Shown here in pieces: positions 26,001 through 41,000 of a stretch of DNA of 64,000 nt (within the stretch, counting starts at the first letter, position 1; the number at the start of each line of letters is the position of its first letter). The stretch is taken from assembly GCA_029706075.1 (NCBI GenBank), contig JAINUG010000109.1, positions 2,927,501 to 2,991,500 of the forward strand. The letters are read 5' to 3'. The translations under genes and the position numbers were made by a program. Source of the DNA: Aldrovandia affinis (taxonomy: Eukaryota > Chordata > Actinopteri > Notacanthiformes > Halosauridae). Under the pieces are notes generated by a model. The model did no database searches and was not told where the DNA came from. It saw only the letters and a program-made list of their open reading frames with translations.

Positions 26001-29000
26001 CGCCAGCCCCCCCAAGCCTAACGGTGTGTGTGTCCCCACAGCTGGATGAAGAAGCCACGGTGTGGTGTCCCAGACCAGCAGGGGGGCGCGTCCAAGCTGA
26101 ACATACGGCGGCGACGCTATGCCCTGACGGGACAGAAGTGGCAGCACAAGCACATCACATACAGGTGAGTGTGTGAGGAGCGGGGGCTCTCTTCACTACA
26201 ACACAAAATCTTACACCCTTAATTGACCAAGAAAGAGGTGGGCATAATAATAATACATTTTAGTGTGTCCCAAAGTGAAATCCCAAAGTGCCGTATAATA
26301 GTGTGTATGATAAAAAAAAAAAATCAATTAAAAAACACAAAACAAACACAAAACACAAACAAATGAAGAGAACGTGGTACAAGACCTATGGAAAGGCAGC
26401 TCGGAAGAGGAGGGTCTTTAGGTCCCGATTTAAATGAGGACAGGCTATAGGCTGTCTTTAGGTGAATAGGGAGTGCATTCCAAAGGCATGGGACAGCAGA
26501 GCACAAACCATGATCCTCCATAGAGTGGGGCTTGGTCCTGGGCACATGCAATCGCAAGGTGACCCCAGACCTACGAGTGCAGGAAGGAGCCAAAGGCTGT
26601 AGCAGCTCTTTGAAATCCAGAGACAAATATGGCCCTCTTTGCTCAACCCTGATGTCAGGCTTTCTGAGTAAATGAATGAAGAATTTGGGATATTGTGTGG
26701 TGGTGCTGAGTATGTGTATTGTTAACTTTATAAAGGTTTACAGGTATACTTTTGAGAGATAGAGATAGATAGAGCCAACAATCATTCATGAGCTTATCAG
26801 TACATTTAACTAAAATGTCAGATCACTTGCTCTTGTGTCTCAAAATTAAATGTTTTATTGTTGTTTATTCTACAAGTTAATTGGCATATTTGTTGTATAC
26901 AGATAATTAGTTGTATGATCCAGGGGTAATTGGAAGGGAGTTGCCAACCACTGCCTTAGATCAGCCTTAGAAGTTCCAGTTCACATTTGAGAAATTGATG
27001 CCTTTATCAAAGGCAAACAAGTGCTTTGTCCTCCCTGGGATTCGAACATACATTAATGTAGATGATTGCCCTTAAGCCGATCCGGAAGAGGAGGCGTTTT
27101 AAGTCCCTGCTGAACCCCATCTATCCCAGTCCCTCATAGGCAGAGATTGTAGCTGGGGATATGTAGTATGAAAGGATTCAGAGGTTGAGCGGGGCGGCTA
27201 TATTTCTTGGCCATGGCTCATTTACCTTTCTGAACTGGGAGTCTCGGTGCACAGGGATATGTTTTTCCTCCTGCAGAATTGATCTGAACCATTCTGAATG
27301 GTGGAAGTACAGGTGTGATTTTTATTATTATTTTTGTCCCTGCCAAAATTAATAACGCAAACCTTCCAGCCCTTAGGCTGAGATTTAGTTATACAAAATG
27401 ATGTTGTAATTATCCATGCTGTAGGTCTGTGGTAGGTGCGTCTTCTCACAATGGATGGAGATCTCATATCGGTTCCCACAGCAGAACGTGTTTACTGGAA
27501 GACAATGTGCAGTCATGTCTGGCCCTTAGAGTTAACAAATCAGCCTTGCGGGTCTAATTAAGAGCTCCATTCTTGTGCTTTCAAAAGTCTTTGATTCTAA
27601 TCCAGCAGGCATATACTGCCACCATGTCATTTGTTTTTGTTTTGTTTTTGACTTCTTTTCAGTGTCCTTCACATTTTATTTACATTTATTCACCTCCCCC
27701 TTTTGTGAAGCCAAGTGCAACAAAGATTGCAAGAGTCAAACCTGCGCGTGATCTAAATTTAACAGTCATCTATTGCACAGACAACATTCATTAAAGACTA
27801 AAGATGCAATCAAAGAATTGTTACCGATGAGTAAAAGTTTTGTTAAAAAAGGAACGTTTAAATCCATGTATATTCTTTTAAAATAATGTCAGAGTTCTGT
27901 TGAAAATGTGCAAACGGGAACATAACCCTGAAGTTTGGTTTGTTACCCCGGGGGAGACAGGGCCATTTTCTGATGTGTTGTGAGTGTGTGTGCGTGTGGT
28001 GCATGGTACGGTATCGCAAAGGCTCAATCTCTGGATTCCCTGTATGATTCAGAGCTACGGGTTTACGTCATGGTGCATTCCTAGACAGGTGTGATCCATA
28101 CCACAATAATCTAAAACACAAACAAAACAGTCATGAGAAAAATAGCAATTTAGTGCTCTCTGAGGAAGTCTCACACAACAGGATTTAAAAAAATAAATAC
28201 TAATTATATACGGAGGGCGAATGGTATGCCTCATACAGTCAAGACGAGCATACTGTGTTCTCATTTTGCCAAGCCCCGCCACATCTGTGTATCTAGTCTA
28301 CGAGTTTGTTTTGTGTTTTGTACTGATACTATCTCACGGAGAGTCTACACCTATTTTTAGTGTGATGTGTCCAAAATTAGCCTCGCTAGCTCCAGTATAG
28401 ATTCCATTTAAGGGAAGAGAGGATGGATATATTTTATGGCTTTTATCTTTTCAACTGGTATTGAATTTAGAGGGCGCCCCTCCCCCCTCCGCAATCGTGG
28501 AATGATCACAGGGTAATGTGATAGCGCGAAATTGTAAAGCCTCATTTATCTTTGCCGGTTCCACTCAGTCGAAGCAAAGCAATGTAATGGCTATAAAATG
28601 AGCGTATTCATTCTTCCCTATTTTTCTCTTCTGTCGCAAATGCGCATTTGATGATCACAATTGATGGTTGCAGTCGTTTTAGCACATGATTCATTCTCCT
28701 GCTAGATGAAAACAAATATCATGTTTTGTTCGAATCAAAGTCCCCTTCTTTCAAATGGCAACTTCTCAAAGCTTTTCACTCAACGGTTCCTCTCAGTAAA
28801 TTCCGCTCTTCCTTGTTATAGCGTTCGGTTTACTCACCACTGTCAACGTCTGCTTCTCTGAGTCTAATCAGCACCTCCACGTGCGCCGGACATCCTTGTA
28901 CCTAAGCTGTCAGTAAAATGTCTGCGGACAATGTTACCGGAATCTGACAAGGAGAGTTAGCAAACCCTGAAGCCGTGTGTGCGCGCGTGTGTCCATATGC

Positions 29001-32000
29001 ATCTCCACAGACCAGAAAGCATCAACAGCATTGCACCCTGAGTGACACCCTGAGGCAAAGCACCAACAGTTGAGCAAATTAAGACCCAAACGGCTGTGAT
29101 TGGCTGCCACTTCACAATACAAAGATATTGTCATTCACAGGTAATAGGTCAATGCACATTGACTGGGGGCAAAGGTTTCATTTTGAACATCAATGGGGCT
29201 TTGAAGGTAGGGAGGTTTGAGAAGGTGTGGTGTGGGAATATCCTCACCCCCATTGATGCATGACCACAGGAGTAGATAATTTTTTTTTAAAGACATTATT
29301 CAAATTTGGGCCCTCTTTTAATTTGATCAGATGCTGGGCTCTTCAGATGAAATGTGAAACAGTGGAAAACCGTCTGTACGTGATGGATTACTGTCTGAGA
29401 CAAACGGCGGACTCCCTGAATCTGCCGAGGAGCGATAAAAGACCAGACACTAAATTTCAGCCCGAGCCGCTGGGATTTGCAATTTTAATAGTAAACTTTG
29501 AACTTTCCATTCCTTCTTTTTCAGAGGCTACAAACTGTTGATTTGTAAGCCCAGGGGATTCAGAAAATCAAGAGAGGAAAGGCAGAGCTGAGAGCTGTTT
29601 CTGCAATATGTTGTTTTTCATCTTAAAAAGGAATATTCAAGCCTCTCTCTCTCGGCACCCTCTCTTTCTGCTGCTAGCAAAGATGAGTTTTAAAGTTATG
29701 TTTTAAAAGTCCTCACGCTCGACTGAACTAGACTGAGAGAATGATTTGTTGATCCTCATAAATATTCTTGACACAGCTCTCCAAAACAGATTAATTTAAT
29801 TCCAGGTTGTGTTTTGAACAGTGCATAGTGGTAAAACTCCTTGGGGAGAACAGAAACAACTCACCGGTGTTCATTTTAAACGTATATGATATTACATTAT
29901 TTTTCTTTTTTAATTACAGCTAATGACTTGTTGAAGTCTGCTTGCCTCGGTGCTTCACATGAACGTGTAATCCGATGAGAAGAATGCACTTACTGAATTT
30001 GAGACGCAGTATGCTGGGGGCTTGAGATTGAAGCACAACATTTACACGCAGCAACACAAATGTCCTAATAACATGGGAGACAGAAGAGGGGTCATGATTG
30101 AACTCACAAAGACAAAGAGAAATACAAATGGCTCTGTTGCCATGGACAATTATTATTAGTATGTAAATCTTACGTGTGTGTGTGTGTGTGTAGGTGGGGT
30201 GGTTACTATTTGGCTGGCTAGTAGGAAGAGGTTCTTGGGGTCTGTGGCTTTCAGGTCATTATCTAGAGCTCATCAAACCATTCAGTGACCACTTGGATGT
30301 GGGCATTTGTCATCCTGGAAGAGACTGCCCCCATTAAGATAGAAATGCTTCACCGTAGGATGAAGGTGATCACTCAGAATGTCTTTGTTTGTATTGGCAT
30401 TTACATTGCCCTCTAAGGGTTTGAGTGGACCTAAACCATACAAGGAAAATACCATAACCGACACCCCACAGAACTCATTTACTGTTCCCTTTATTTTACC
30501 TTTATTTTATCTGAAGTTACCTGTATGTTCTCCTAAATGTGTTCTACATATGTTCTCATCCTGCATCCTACATCTGTGATCACCCGGACCTGCCGATTCT
30601 CCCTCCACAACATCCAGAGGATCCGACCGTTCCTCACCCAAGAGGCCACACAACTCCTGGTCCAGGCCCTGGTGATCTCGCATCTGGACTACTGCAATTC
30701 CTTGCTGGCAGGCCTACCGGCCTGTGCCATCAAGCCATTGCAACTAGTCCAGAATGCTGCCGCACGTCTGGTGTTCAATCAACCAAAGTTCACCCACGTC
30801 ACCCCTTTACTCTCCTCTCTGCACTGGCTCCCCGTCACAGCACGCATCAGATTCAAATCACTGGTGCTTGCTTTTCAAGCGGCTAGAGGAACTGCTCCCC
30901 CTTACCTCCAGACACTCATCACACCCTACACCCCAGCCAGACCCCTCTGCTCAGCCTCCTCTGGCAAACTGACTGTCCCATGTCCTGACCCCTCGGTGGT
31001 GGAATGACCTTCCGCAATCAGTCAGGACCGCGGAATCACTTGCAGTCTTCCGACTAAAAACCCACCCTTTCAGACTCCACTACCACTGAATTCTGTACAT
31101 CTACCCAATTGTCATCACCACTGCCTACTTGTCTTGTATATGTATCCCTGCCTACTCATTTAATTTTTTATTTTTAATTAACATTTTCCTTCCCAGTGTT
31201 ACAGGTATGGTATGCAGCTGCCTACAACGATGTCTATCGCTCTATTACTGCACTGATCTCTTGCGCAAACTATGATTGTTTCCATGTTTTAATGCACATC
31301 TTGTAAGTTGCTCTGGATAAGAGCATCTGCTAAATGCTTAAAATGTCAATGTTAAATGTTCTCCTACGTGTTTTGTTGTTCTACATGTCGTTGCTCCAGC
31401 CCTAATGTTGTTTTGCATGCTCTCGCTCCCGCAGCATAAAGAACGTCACGCCCAAGGTGGGCGTGGCCGAGACCCACGACGCCATCCGCCGTGCCTTTGA
31501 CGTGTGGCAGAATGTCACCCCACTGCGCTTCGAGGCAGTCCCCTACAGTGCCCTGGAGAATGGCAAAAGGGACGTGGACATCACCATCATATTCGCCTCA
31601 GGTTTCCATGGCGACAGCTCGCCCTTCGATGGGGAGGGTGGCTTCCTTGCACATGCCTACTTCCCGGGCCCGGGAATTGGCGGGGACACGCATTTCGATT
31701 CGGATGAGCCCTGGACCCTGGGGAACCCCAACCACGATGGTGAGCGATTGAGCGACCACAATCCACCCCTGAGTCTGAGCCGGGAGACATGAGAAACGGC
31801 CAATAGGCATCATTTTAAAATAACACCTAAACTCTCCCCTGCCACTACATTTCTATATTTAAGAATACTCCTGCACACTGTGTCTCTTGCAAAATTCACC
31901 AAACTTTATTATAACAATAATCTAAAACAAAATAGCTAGCGTTTCAGTCGGTACTGTTCTGGGACTTGGATCTGTTCTTAAAGACAACTCTTAAAGGGAC

Positions 32001-35000
32001 ACTCTCTGTGTTTCTGCTTCTCTGAAAGGTGGTGCTGCCACTGGGGGTTTCTGATTCGCTGTTGCGTGACACGGTAGAACAACGTCACCAAGAACGCTTA
32101 AATAAACTGAAAATAGGGTGAGAGGGAGGGATGCAGAGATGGATATGGGAGAGAGGGTAAGATGAGTCGACACACATAATGGACTTGTACAGTAGTAGTA
32201 ATTGTAGTTCAGATGTAGTTTGGTGAACTCAAGACACCTTTTTGGTGAATTGTCTTCAAAAGAGGCTTCCTTCTTGCAACTCTGCCATAAGGCCATTGTC
32301 ATGTAGGTGTTGTCGAATGGTAGCTTTAGACACCTTGTAACTCCAAGCAGCCAGGTTGTTTTTGAGATCTTGAACTGTGCCCCTTGGACTTCTTTTTGCC
32401 TTTCGAACCATCTGTCTCACTACATGTGGGGGCAAGATAGACTTGTGTCCTCTACCTGGCAGGTTAGCCACTGTTCCAGTAGCCTTAAACTTCCTAATAA
32501 TTGACAGAACAGTTGAAAGTGTTATAACCTTTTAGTTTTTTGTAGCCATCTCCTGATCTGTAGAGGTCAGTAACCTTTTGTCTGATGCTTTCAGGGAGTT
32601 ATTTGCCTTTCACCATGATGATGGCTGACCACAGTATTTCAAACATGTGTTCCCTCCTTTTTATACCCTAGTGAAACAGGAAACTATTGTAGACCACTGC
32701 ATAGTTCCATAACCTCCCAATAAACTTCAAATACGTTTTTAATATTTATGAAGATTTGTTTTTGTTGTATACAATTTAAAATAATTAGGGGTATGAATAA
32801 TTGTGATCCAGATGTTTTCTGGAAAAACAATATTATTAATAAAATAAAATGGGTATGAATAAAAACGGAGCCTGCTGTATATCAGCTGTGACTGGTTGTG
32901 GACACACCTTCCCCCAGCTGACTCACAAGCAGCACACAGCCTTATTTCACTGCTGACTGCTATGAGCGGATGAGACACAGAACACTAATCTACAGGCACA
33001 GCTGTCCAGGGTGGCTCCATTTATTGCTCAGTAGATTAAACCAGTTCTTAGCGGTGAGTTAGCACTGGGGTCTTTGAGGGTAATAACAGTGAAAAGAGGA
33101 AATGGCAACAGGGGTACCCTGCCTGGAAGCTGAACTTCAGCTTAGACAAATATTACACCTCACACATTGCTCTATGGGCCATGGACATAGCCACACTGTA
33201 AAAATATTGACTTAACTCCCACAAGGACTATAATAGAAAGGATGTATAAAGTTGTTTGTCTCTGAATAAAAATAGTCCAAAAAGAGGTGTGTGGGAATGT
33301 GGATGTAACTGGATCAATTTGCTGAGTCAGGGAGAAGAAGCAGGTTTGGGGAAAGTTGTTGTAAACAGATGCTATAAATGCAATGCGGCTAATACATGGT
33401 GGTGGCTCCTTAAATATATGTAATAATAAATAAATGTCCTCCTTTGATGCTGAAGTGCGTCATTATTCCAGCATATCAGAATCAGAATCAGAATCAGAAA
33501 TACTTTATTGATCCCCGAGGGGAAATAGGTTACGCTGCAGTTGCTCACATGTACACAAGTGGGGAAATAAATAAGAATAGAGAAATACTAAATACTAAAT
33601 ATAACTAAATAATAAAGACAATAAAATAAGGATAAATATGTACAGTAAATCAAAATGTCAAGTCAAGTATGTGCAATACAAAGAGATAACGAGATATGTA
33701 CTATAGAAATATATACAACAATGTGAATAAATTATTGCAATAGTAAAGTGCAGTAAGTGGGTCTCAGTTATTTAATTGCACATCAGTCAGTACAGTATAT
33801 ACATTAAATAAATAAAATATGGGTGCAGTAAGTCCGGGGGACAGTCTATTGACTCAGAGTGTCTGACACTCTGAGGGAGGAGTTGTAGAGTTTGATGGCC
33901 ACAGGCAGGAATGACTTCCTGAGGTGATCTGTGGTGCATCTCAGTTGAAGGAGTCTTGCACTGAATGTACTCCTTTGATTGGCCAGCACGCCATGGAGTG
34001 GGTGGGAGACGCTGTCCAGGATAGCACGTAGCTTGGACAGAATCCTCCTCTCTGACACTGCCGCCAGAGAGCCCAGCTCCACCCCCACAATGCTACTGGC
34101 CTTGCGGATCAGTTTGTTGAGTCTGTTGGCATCCACCGCCCTCAGCCTGCTGCCCCAGCACACGACAGCAAACAGGAAGGCACTGGCCACCACAGACTCA
34201 TAGACCATCCGCAGCATTGTCCGGCAGATGTTGAAGGACCTGAGCCTCCTCAGAAAGTAGAGGCGGCTCTGGCCCTTCTTGTAGAGAGCTTCAGTGTTCT
34301 TAGCCCAGTCCAGTTTATTGTCAATGTACACTCCCAGGTACTTGTAGTCCTCCACAATGTCCACGCTGACCCCCTGGATGGAAACGGGGGTCACCGGTGC
34401 CTTGGTCCTTTTCAGGTCCACCACCAGCTCCTTTGTCTTTGTCACATTGAGCTGCAAATGGTTCTGCTCACACCATGTGACGAAGTTGACCACCACAGCT
34501 CTGTACTCAGCCTCTTCACCCTTGCTGATACATCCAACTATGGCAGAGTCATCAGAAATCTTCTGAAGGTGGCAGGACTCTGTCTGGTAGTTGAAGTCAG
34601 TGGTGTAGATGGTGAAGAGGAAGGGAGAGAGGACTGTCCCCTGCGGGGCCCCAGTGTTGCTGACCACTCTGTCTGACACACAGTGCTGTAGGCGTACATA
34701 CTGTGGTCTGCCAGACAGGTAGTCGACAATCCAGGACATCCATTTCCATCTGGCGAGGATGTAAAGTAAAATTGTATTATTTTTTGAAGAACCATACGTG
34801 AACATATTCCACGAGGCCATCGACTCATTACATTACAATAATTTGGCAGATGCTTTTATCCAAAGCAACTAAGAGAAGGTGCATCCAGCTGAAGTAGGTA
34901 AAGAACAACCACATGTCGGTATAACTTCAAGCACACCCCTCCCTCAAGTAAACAGCCATATACAACACTAGTGTTAAAGCAAGTTGAATAAGATTAGAAT

Positions 35001-38000
35001 CAAATAAGTATGACTAGGAGTAGGTTTCACATAAATAACAAGGGCAGTGAGATTTAGCTGCCAAAACAAGCCCTGTGCATGTATTCATAATATAATACAG
35101 TATTAATGTGGTCGATTTTCTCAGTTTGCTGATTAGAGCAAACACTCTGTTCAGTGTCCAGTTAAATGATGTACTCAAAATCTTAATTAAATATGATAAA
35201 GCATTTGCTTCACAGTCTTTTTGACATAAGTTGCATGGATTCTCAACTTGCAACAGGTTCAATTTGGTTGCCCTTCTTGCTGCTGCATTTGCTTGTCTTC
35301 AAATATGATTTGAGTCAGATTGGGTTAATAGCAAAAAATTCAGTTTGATAGTTCAGCTTCTCTTGTTCATGTCAATGGGATTATGTAGGCGTGCAGGGTT
35401 GCTAAAAGGATTAAATCACAGTGCAGAATAAGAGTTGAACTGAAGACACCACATACTCCATACCACAGAGGATCATGAGAGGCTAGTTACCATTGTTCCA
35501 GGACATCAAGAATCTGCTTCAGTCAGTCCTTGGCTTTGATTGGATAAGCACTCTATTGAGATTCAACTGCTTCATGCTGCTCCAAACTGCTCCATGCTGC
35601 TGTTTGCTGCTCCAAACTGCTGTTTGCTGCTCCAACCTACTCCATGCTGCTCCAAACTGCTCCATTCTGTTCCAAACCGCTGCTGTTACTATGGTCCTTC
35701 TCTCTGCAGCCACGCACCACTGGAGCTGCCAGCCCCTAGGATACCATATAATGAATACAGGCATACAATGTGGGCTATCGCTATTGACGTTTTTAATGTT
35801 GCTGTTTGGATGATAATAGCAGTCAACTCTTTAACTTTTATTTCTTTCAATTCATAGTTTGTAAAAATAACACAAGCCCCTAGTCACGAATCCATTTCAC
35901 GACCTGGAATAGGAAGTGTGATGTATGTCGGCTCAGATAGCAGGTCTGTTCTGATTGGATTGTCATGGTTGCCGTAGCAGCCGCTGTGGTGGCTGGTGTG
36001 CGTTGCATATCGTGGCGATGGTTGGCGTCGATAGGGATCTGGCCAGGGTCTCGGGGAGTCTTGGTACCCCTGATAATGACATGTTTGTATGATAAGACCG
36101 GGCTCACATTGGGCTGAGCATAGGTTTTAAATAGGTTGAACATATTTATTTATTTTGCTTAAGTTGGTTATTGGGTGGCACGGCACTGTGGTCTTAGTGG
36201 ATAGCACTGTCGCCACACAGCAAGAAGGTCCCGGGATCGATCCTGGCCGGGACCTTTCTGTGAAGAGTTTGCATGTTCTCCCCGTGTCCGCGTGGGTTTC
36301 CTCCGGGTATTACGGTTTCCTCCCACAGTCCAAAGACATGCACGTTAGCCTAATTGGAGAGTCTAAATTGCCCATAGGTATGAGTGAGTGAATTATGTAT
36401 GTGCCCTGCGATGAATTGGCGACCTGTCCAGGGTGTATTCCTGCCTCTTGCCCAATGCATGCTGTGATAGGCTCCAGCCCCCCCGTGACCCTGACCAGGA
36501 ATAAGCGGGTTAGATAATGAATGAATGAATGTTTTTTTTTTTCTGTGATGTATGGAATGGAGTGTCTGTTATGTTCTTTTTTGTCTGTTTTACTGCCTAA
36601 ATAAAGGATGCTTAAAGTCAGAAGTATGATCTAAAACGGACTATTGGTATTTGAGCTTCACAACTGGACATCCTCATCAATAGTGGAAAATGTATTTCCT
36701 TTACAAAGGTAAATCAAAATGATATTTTAATAATCTGCATAATTTTTCAATAACTTTTGTAAAGAAAGTAAGTGAACCTGGCATTGGGTCTAATGTCACT
36801 GGCTCAATACCAGGGCCTTGATTTGTGCAGGATGTAAAAGCAGAGCAAATCATGAGATTTATTGATGAATCAAGTTAAACAAATGCCCCCCCCACATCTC
36901 TCAAATACCAAATATTTTTTTCCCCACTTTCCTATCCCTGGCACGAAATCAGACGCATCGCCCCGGGTGCGACAGAAGGAGTAGAGATTTATTCTCGGCA
37001 GTCGCTCAGGGATCCATACGGATGGCATGTTGTGGATATACCCTGAGGTGTCGCCGCAGTGCATTGAGCAGTCGCCAGATGAACACAGCTCTCCAAGACA
37101 TTTAATTTTTCTCCGTTTTTTTAACCTGGATGCCCGAGGTGGAGCCTCACTTCTCCAGTCTTGCTCCGGCTCAGTGTCTTGCCACGCCTCTACAGGTTTC
37201 CTGGCCTGGGTCTCTTCTAGCTATTTATAACATATTTCCTGGCACTTGATTGGTAGAAAGTTGTCTTGTTTACTGGCCTCACGTCAGGTCCGGCCCTGTT
37301 CAGGCCCTGTTCAGGAAGCCCCTGCGTACAGCTGGTACGCAGGGGCTGGTACGACAACGCTCTTAAGCATGAATTAGACTTGATCCAACATTCACAACGT
37401 TCACGGTCGAGCCCGGTCTCAAAAAAAATCTGGGCATTCATGTTTTTTGCACTCCAAAGAGTGGAGTGCGTTGTTACACTCCAGGACAATAGGTGGCGGT
37501 ATAGATGATTTATGAAGAAAGCAACGTAAACAACCGAAAACACCTCACCCATCTTGCTAATCATCCAATTATCCACATAGTCAGCAGCCAATCCACGGGC
37601 AGAAAGGCGAACATGGACTGCCACTCAGGGCTCCGATTTCGCAGCTCCGTTATATTCCAGAATCAGTTAATTTGTTTGGTGCTAAACAGCTTCATTTGGT
37701 GTCCTTTCTTTCGGTGGTTGCATCCATTTTTCTTGTTAACGTGGCGCATTCTGGTTTTGACTCATTTTCTTTTCTGTTAGCCCATCTGCCACCTGCTCAA
37801 ACAGCTTCATTTGGTGTCCTTTTGATTGGACAGATGTGGTTTATTTGCATCCATTTTTCAGATGGGTTGTTAACGGTGGTGCAGTGGATAGCACTGTCAC
37901 CTCACAGTTTTGGATACCCTCATTTTCTTTTCTTTTTGTTCTACATTCTGTGCCACCTGCTCAGCTTGCTATAGCAAAGCGCTAACAAGCTCAGTTGACT

Positions 38001-41000
38001 CACCCAATGAATTTGATTGGACAGATGAAAAGGAGTTTATTTGAAATTACCCTGACTAGGAAAGCTTAGATAATTTGGATGGATGGATGGGTGGTTGGGT
38101 ACGTATACGGATACAAAAAAAATGTGTCTAAGTGCCGATTCGTTAATGCTGCTGCGTTAAAAAAAGAAAAGCTGGATGTGTTTCGTGTGACCTAGCTCAA
38201 ATTATTATTTGACACTCTTTAACCCTTTAGGCACCACTACCTCACAACTGTAAAAGAAAGATCTATTTTCACCGATATTCAGAACAAAATTGTTTTGTTT
38301 TGTTTAAAATGATCTGGGATCTGCTGGAATGTTTTCACATTTTTAATTAAAGTTGAAAATATTTCAAATAATTACTTTATTTGACCCGGGTCTGCTTGAC
38401 ATACATAGTTATGTGACAGAAGAGTGCTCACCTCCCTTGACCCATGACTTTACCGGGGATGGGGCTGGAGCGCAGTTCACAACAGGTCTTCTCTAGCCCC
38501 AGAGGGAGCAAATCTTTCTTGCTGACTTCACCCCACAAATCTATTATTCACATTCACCTTTCCAAGGCAACAAGAGTGACATTTATGAGGCACTTTTACA
38601 CATTTGGAAAAGGAAGGAGTTCAAGAAACACAAACACGTCTCCTTTTCTCATATACTCTCTTTCTTTTTTCTCTCTTCACTTTAATTTCTCCCTCCCTGT
38701 GATTTTTAATTAAAGTAAAAGAATCCTTTACAGAATGTTCCTTTCCAAATATACTTTTAAATGCTTTTTAACCTTTTTATTTGAGGAGTAATGGTTTACT
38801 TGATGATGTCATTGCTGTTTGGCGTTAGTTGCTGTTCAGTTGATAACTTTATTCACAACCAGAGAAGTGATAAAGAACATGTTGAAAAGAAAGAGGCCCC
38901 ATGTTGTCATCTTCTTTTTTTTAACAGCAAAGCCATTAAAGTTGTCTTGACAACCCTCTAAACCCTGCCTTTGTGGGGGCTTATGTTTCTACGGAAAATG
39001 TCCCAGAGGATTTAAGCCCTCCATTCACGTCCTAGAGTTTGAGCATATTAATAAATGCATAAGTACAGTAATGAATAGATAAATGAGCTGTGCCGAACAT
39101 ACATATCCCCAGGGTCTGTGTTTTTGGGGAGGGGGGTTCTGAGAGTGAGTCAGGGGAGATTATATCCTCAAACTCCCTTTTTTTGCTCCTACTATGGCAC
39201 TTAACAAAATGTGATGTTACGTAATGACACATATGTTCAGGGGTGTAATACAAAACAGTAAAATACAATACAATCATTTAACAGATGCTTTTATCCAAAT
39301 GACTTAAAAAAGTGCATTTACCTTGAGTAAACGAGCAACCACTTGATGCTATAATGCCTAACCACATCATTCATCAATTACGCCACAAAAACAGCACAAG
39401 CGCTTGTCACACGCTGTGTGACACACCCCCGAGTGGAATAGAACAGCAGGACACAAGGACTGGAGTTATCAGTCTGCAGACCATGTTTTATTGTCCTCCC
39501 TCACAGGAGATGGGGGGAGAGAGACAGCGAGCACAGATAAATAAAATAAATAACAAAAATATCTTCAGCAGGCCTCCCGGGTGGTCTAGTGGTTACAACA
39601 TTTGACGCTGGCCACTGTGACCGGGGTTAGATTCCACCGGTTGCACCAGAGTCGGTTCTGGCCGGGAGTGCCACCAGGGGGGAGTCTGCCCCAGGGAGGG
39701 GGGAGGGAAGCTGACATTAAGTTTGCTGTGTATAGGAGTGGCTCTGGAGTGCTGGAGTTACGGTCGACAGCTTGGCAAATGCCGTCTCGGAGGAGACGAT
39801 ACTTTGCCCATGTAACTGCCGGTCACAGGGCTATGGCAGCAAACTCACAATACAAGGGGGGGATTGACATGAAAAATAGAGGGTGTAATTGGCTACTAAA
39901 TTGGGAGAAAATGGGAGAAAATCTGAAACAAATGCAAAAAAAAAAAAAAAAAACATCTTCAGCCTGGTTCTGGTCACAAATAACAAACTAAAATAATAAA
40001 CTAAATCAAACCCGCCTTTCAGCAAAACACTAAACATAAATACATACAGACGCTCTGCAACTTTTCAGTTGCCGTTGCTTTCTCAGTTTTTGGTCTCACT
40101 ATTCTCTCTCTCTGCATTCAGCTTCCTTGTTCCAGCCACCTACTAAGAGAGCAGAGCAGTTTTAAGCGCACAGGTATGATTAACAAATGTCAGATAGGTG
40201 TCTGCGCTGGCTGCCCTGCCAGTAGGCATGGCCACTAATCACCCCAATTCCCCTGCGGAGACCGACGCCTTCCACAGTGCTAAACAATGCAAGTGTATGG
40301 TGTAATTTATGTCTCGTAATTGTTGCTTCTTGTTGCCTAACCTTCTTGTATGTACTTTTGTAAGTTGCTCTGCATAAGAGCGTCTATTAAATACCTAAAT
40401 GTAAATGGTCAACAGATGTCCCCCAAAGCTTCCTCAAACACACACTCACCCAGCCTGAGATGCCCCTGCTTCAGGACCTCCTTAATAACAAGGTTGACCG
40501 CCACTCCGTTCTGCCACAAACAGTCTCAGGTGGCACTGGAGAGGGAGTTTGTGAGAGAAATGTTGTATTCAAAACAACATCATTCTTATCATCTTATCAT
40601 TATTAACATCGTGCCATCATCGTCATTGTTGTTATACAGGGAAAATCCTCCGAAAACTATAGTTGCACAGTCTTAATGCCATTCCCCTGTACTGCCACTG
40701 TCTCTAGTGCAGTGTGATAGTTGTGTATCATTGCAGTTCTTGTCTTCTGAAGTGCTAGCCTCACCCCCCACCCCCTCCACCCACACCCACACACACCGGT
40801 GTCCTCACAGCTCCTCCTAACCCTAGCCAAACGGTCATCTGAGGAGATGATTTTAACGCTTTTGGTTCCCCTGTGGTTCTCTCCCTGACCGGGACCGTTT
40901 GCAAGCCGTGCTTTCGGGCCAGGGAACACCTCCTCAATTCCACTCCTCTATCCTCCTTTCAAACTCTACCAGGGGAATAGAGTAGAGTGTCTCAGAGTGC

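Larger units (their letters stand above)
22794..26041 (+). other. mmp16 intron 2 (3.2 kb)
   Basis: Bounded by GTGAGT and CCACAG. It contains a three-part minisatellite close to exon 2 and a MITE-like inverted repeat at 23658-24268. The interval 24290-26030 shows no gene or clear repeat. Confidence 0.85.
26165..31434 (+). other. mmp16 intron 3 (5.3 kb)
   Basis: Bounded by GTGAGT and CCCGCAG. It contains a reverse LINE fragment (26375-26610), a Tc1 fragment (30268-30475) and an L2-like LINE end (30545-31345). The interval 26650-30170 has no recognised gene or repeat apart from short TG tracts. Confidence 0.85.

Noticed and set aside
39602-39991. 129-codon frame
   Set aside because: Lies entirely within a tRNA-derived SINE and its poly(A) tail.
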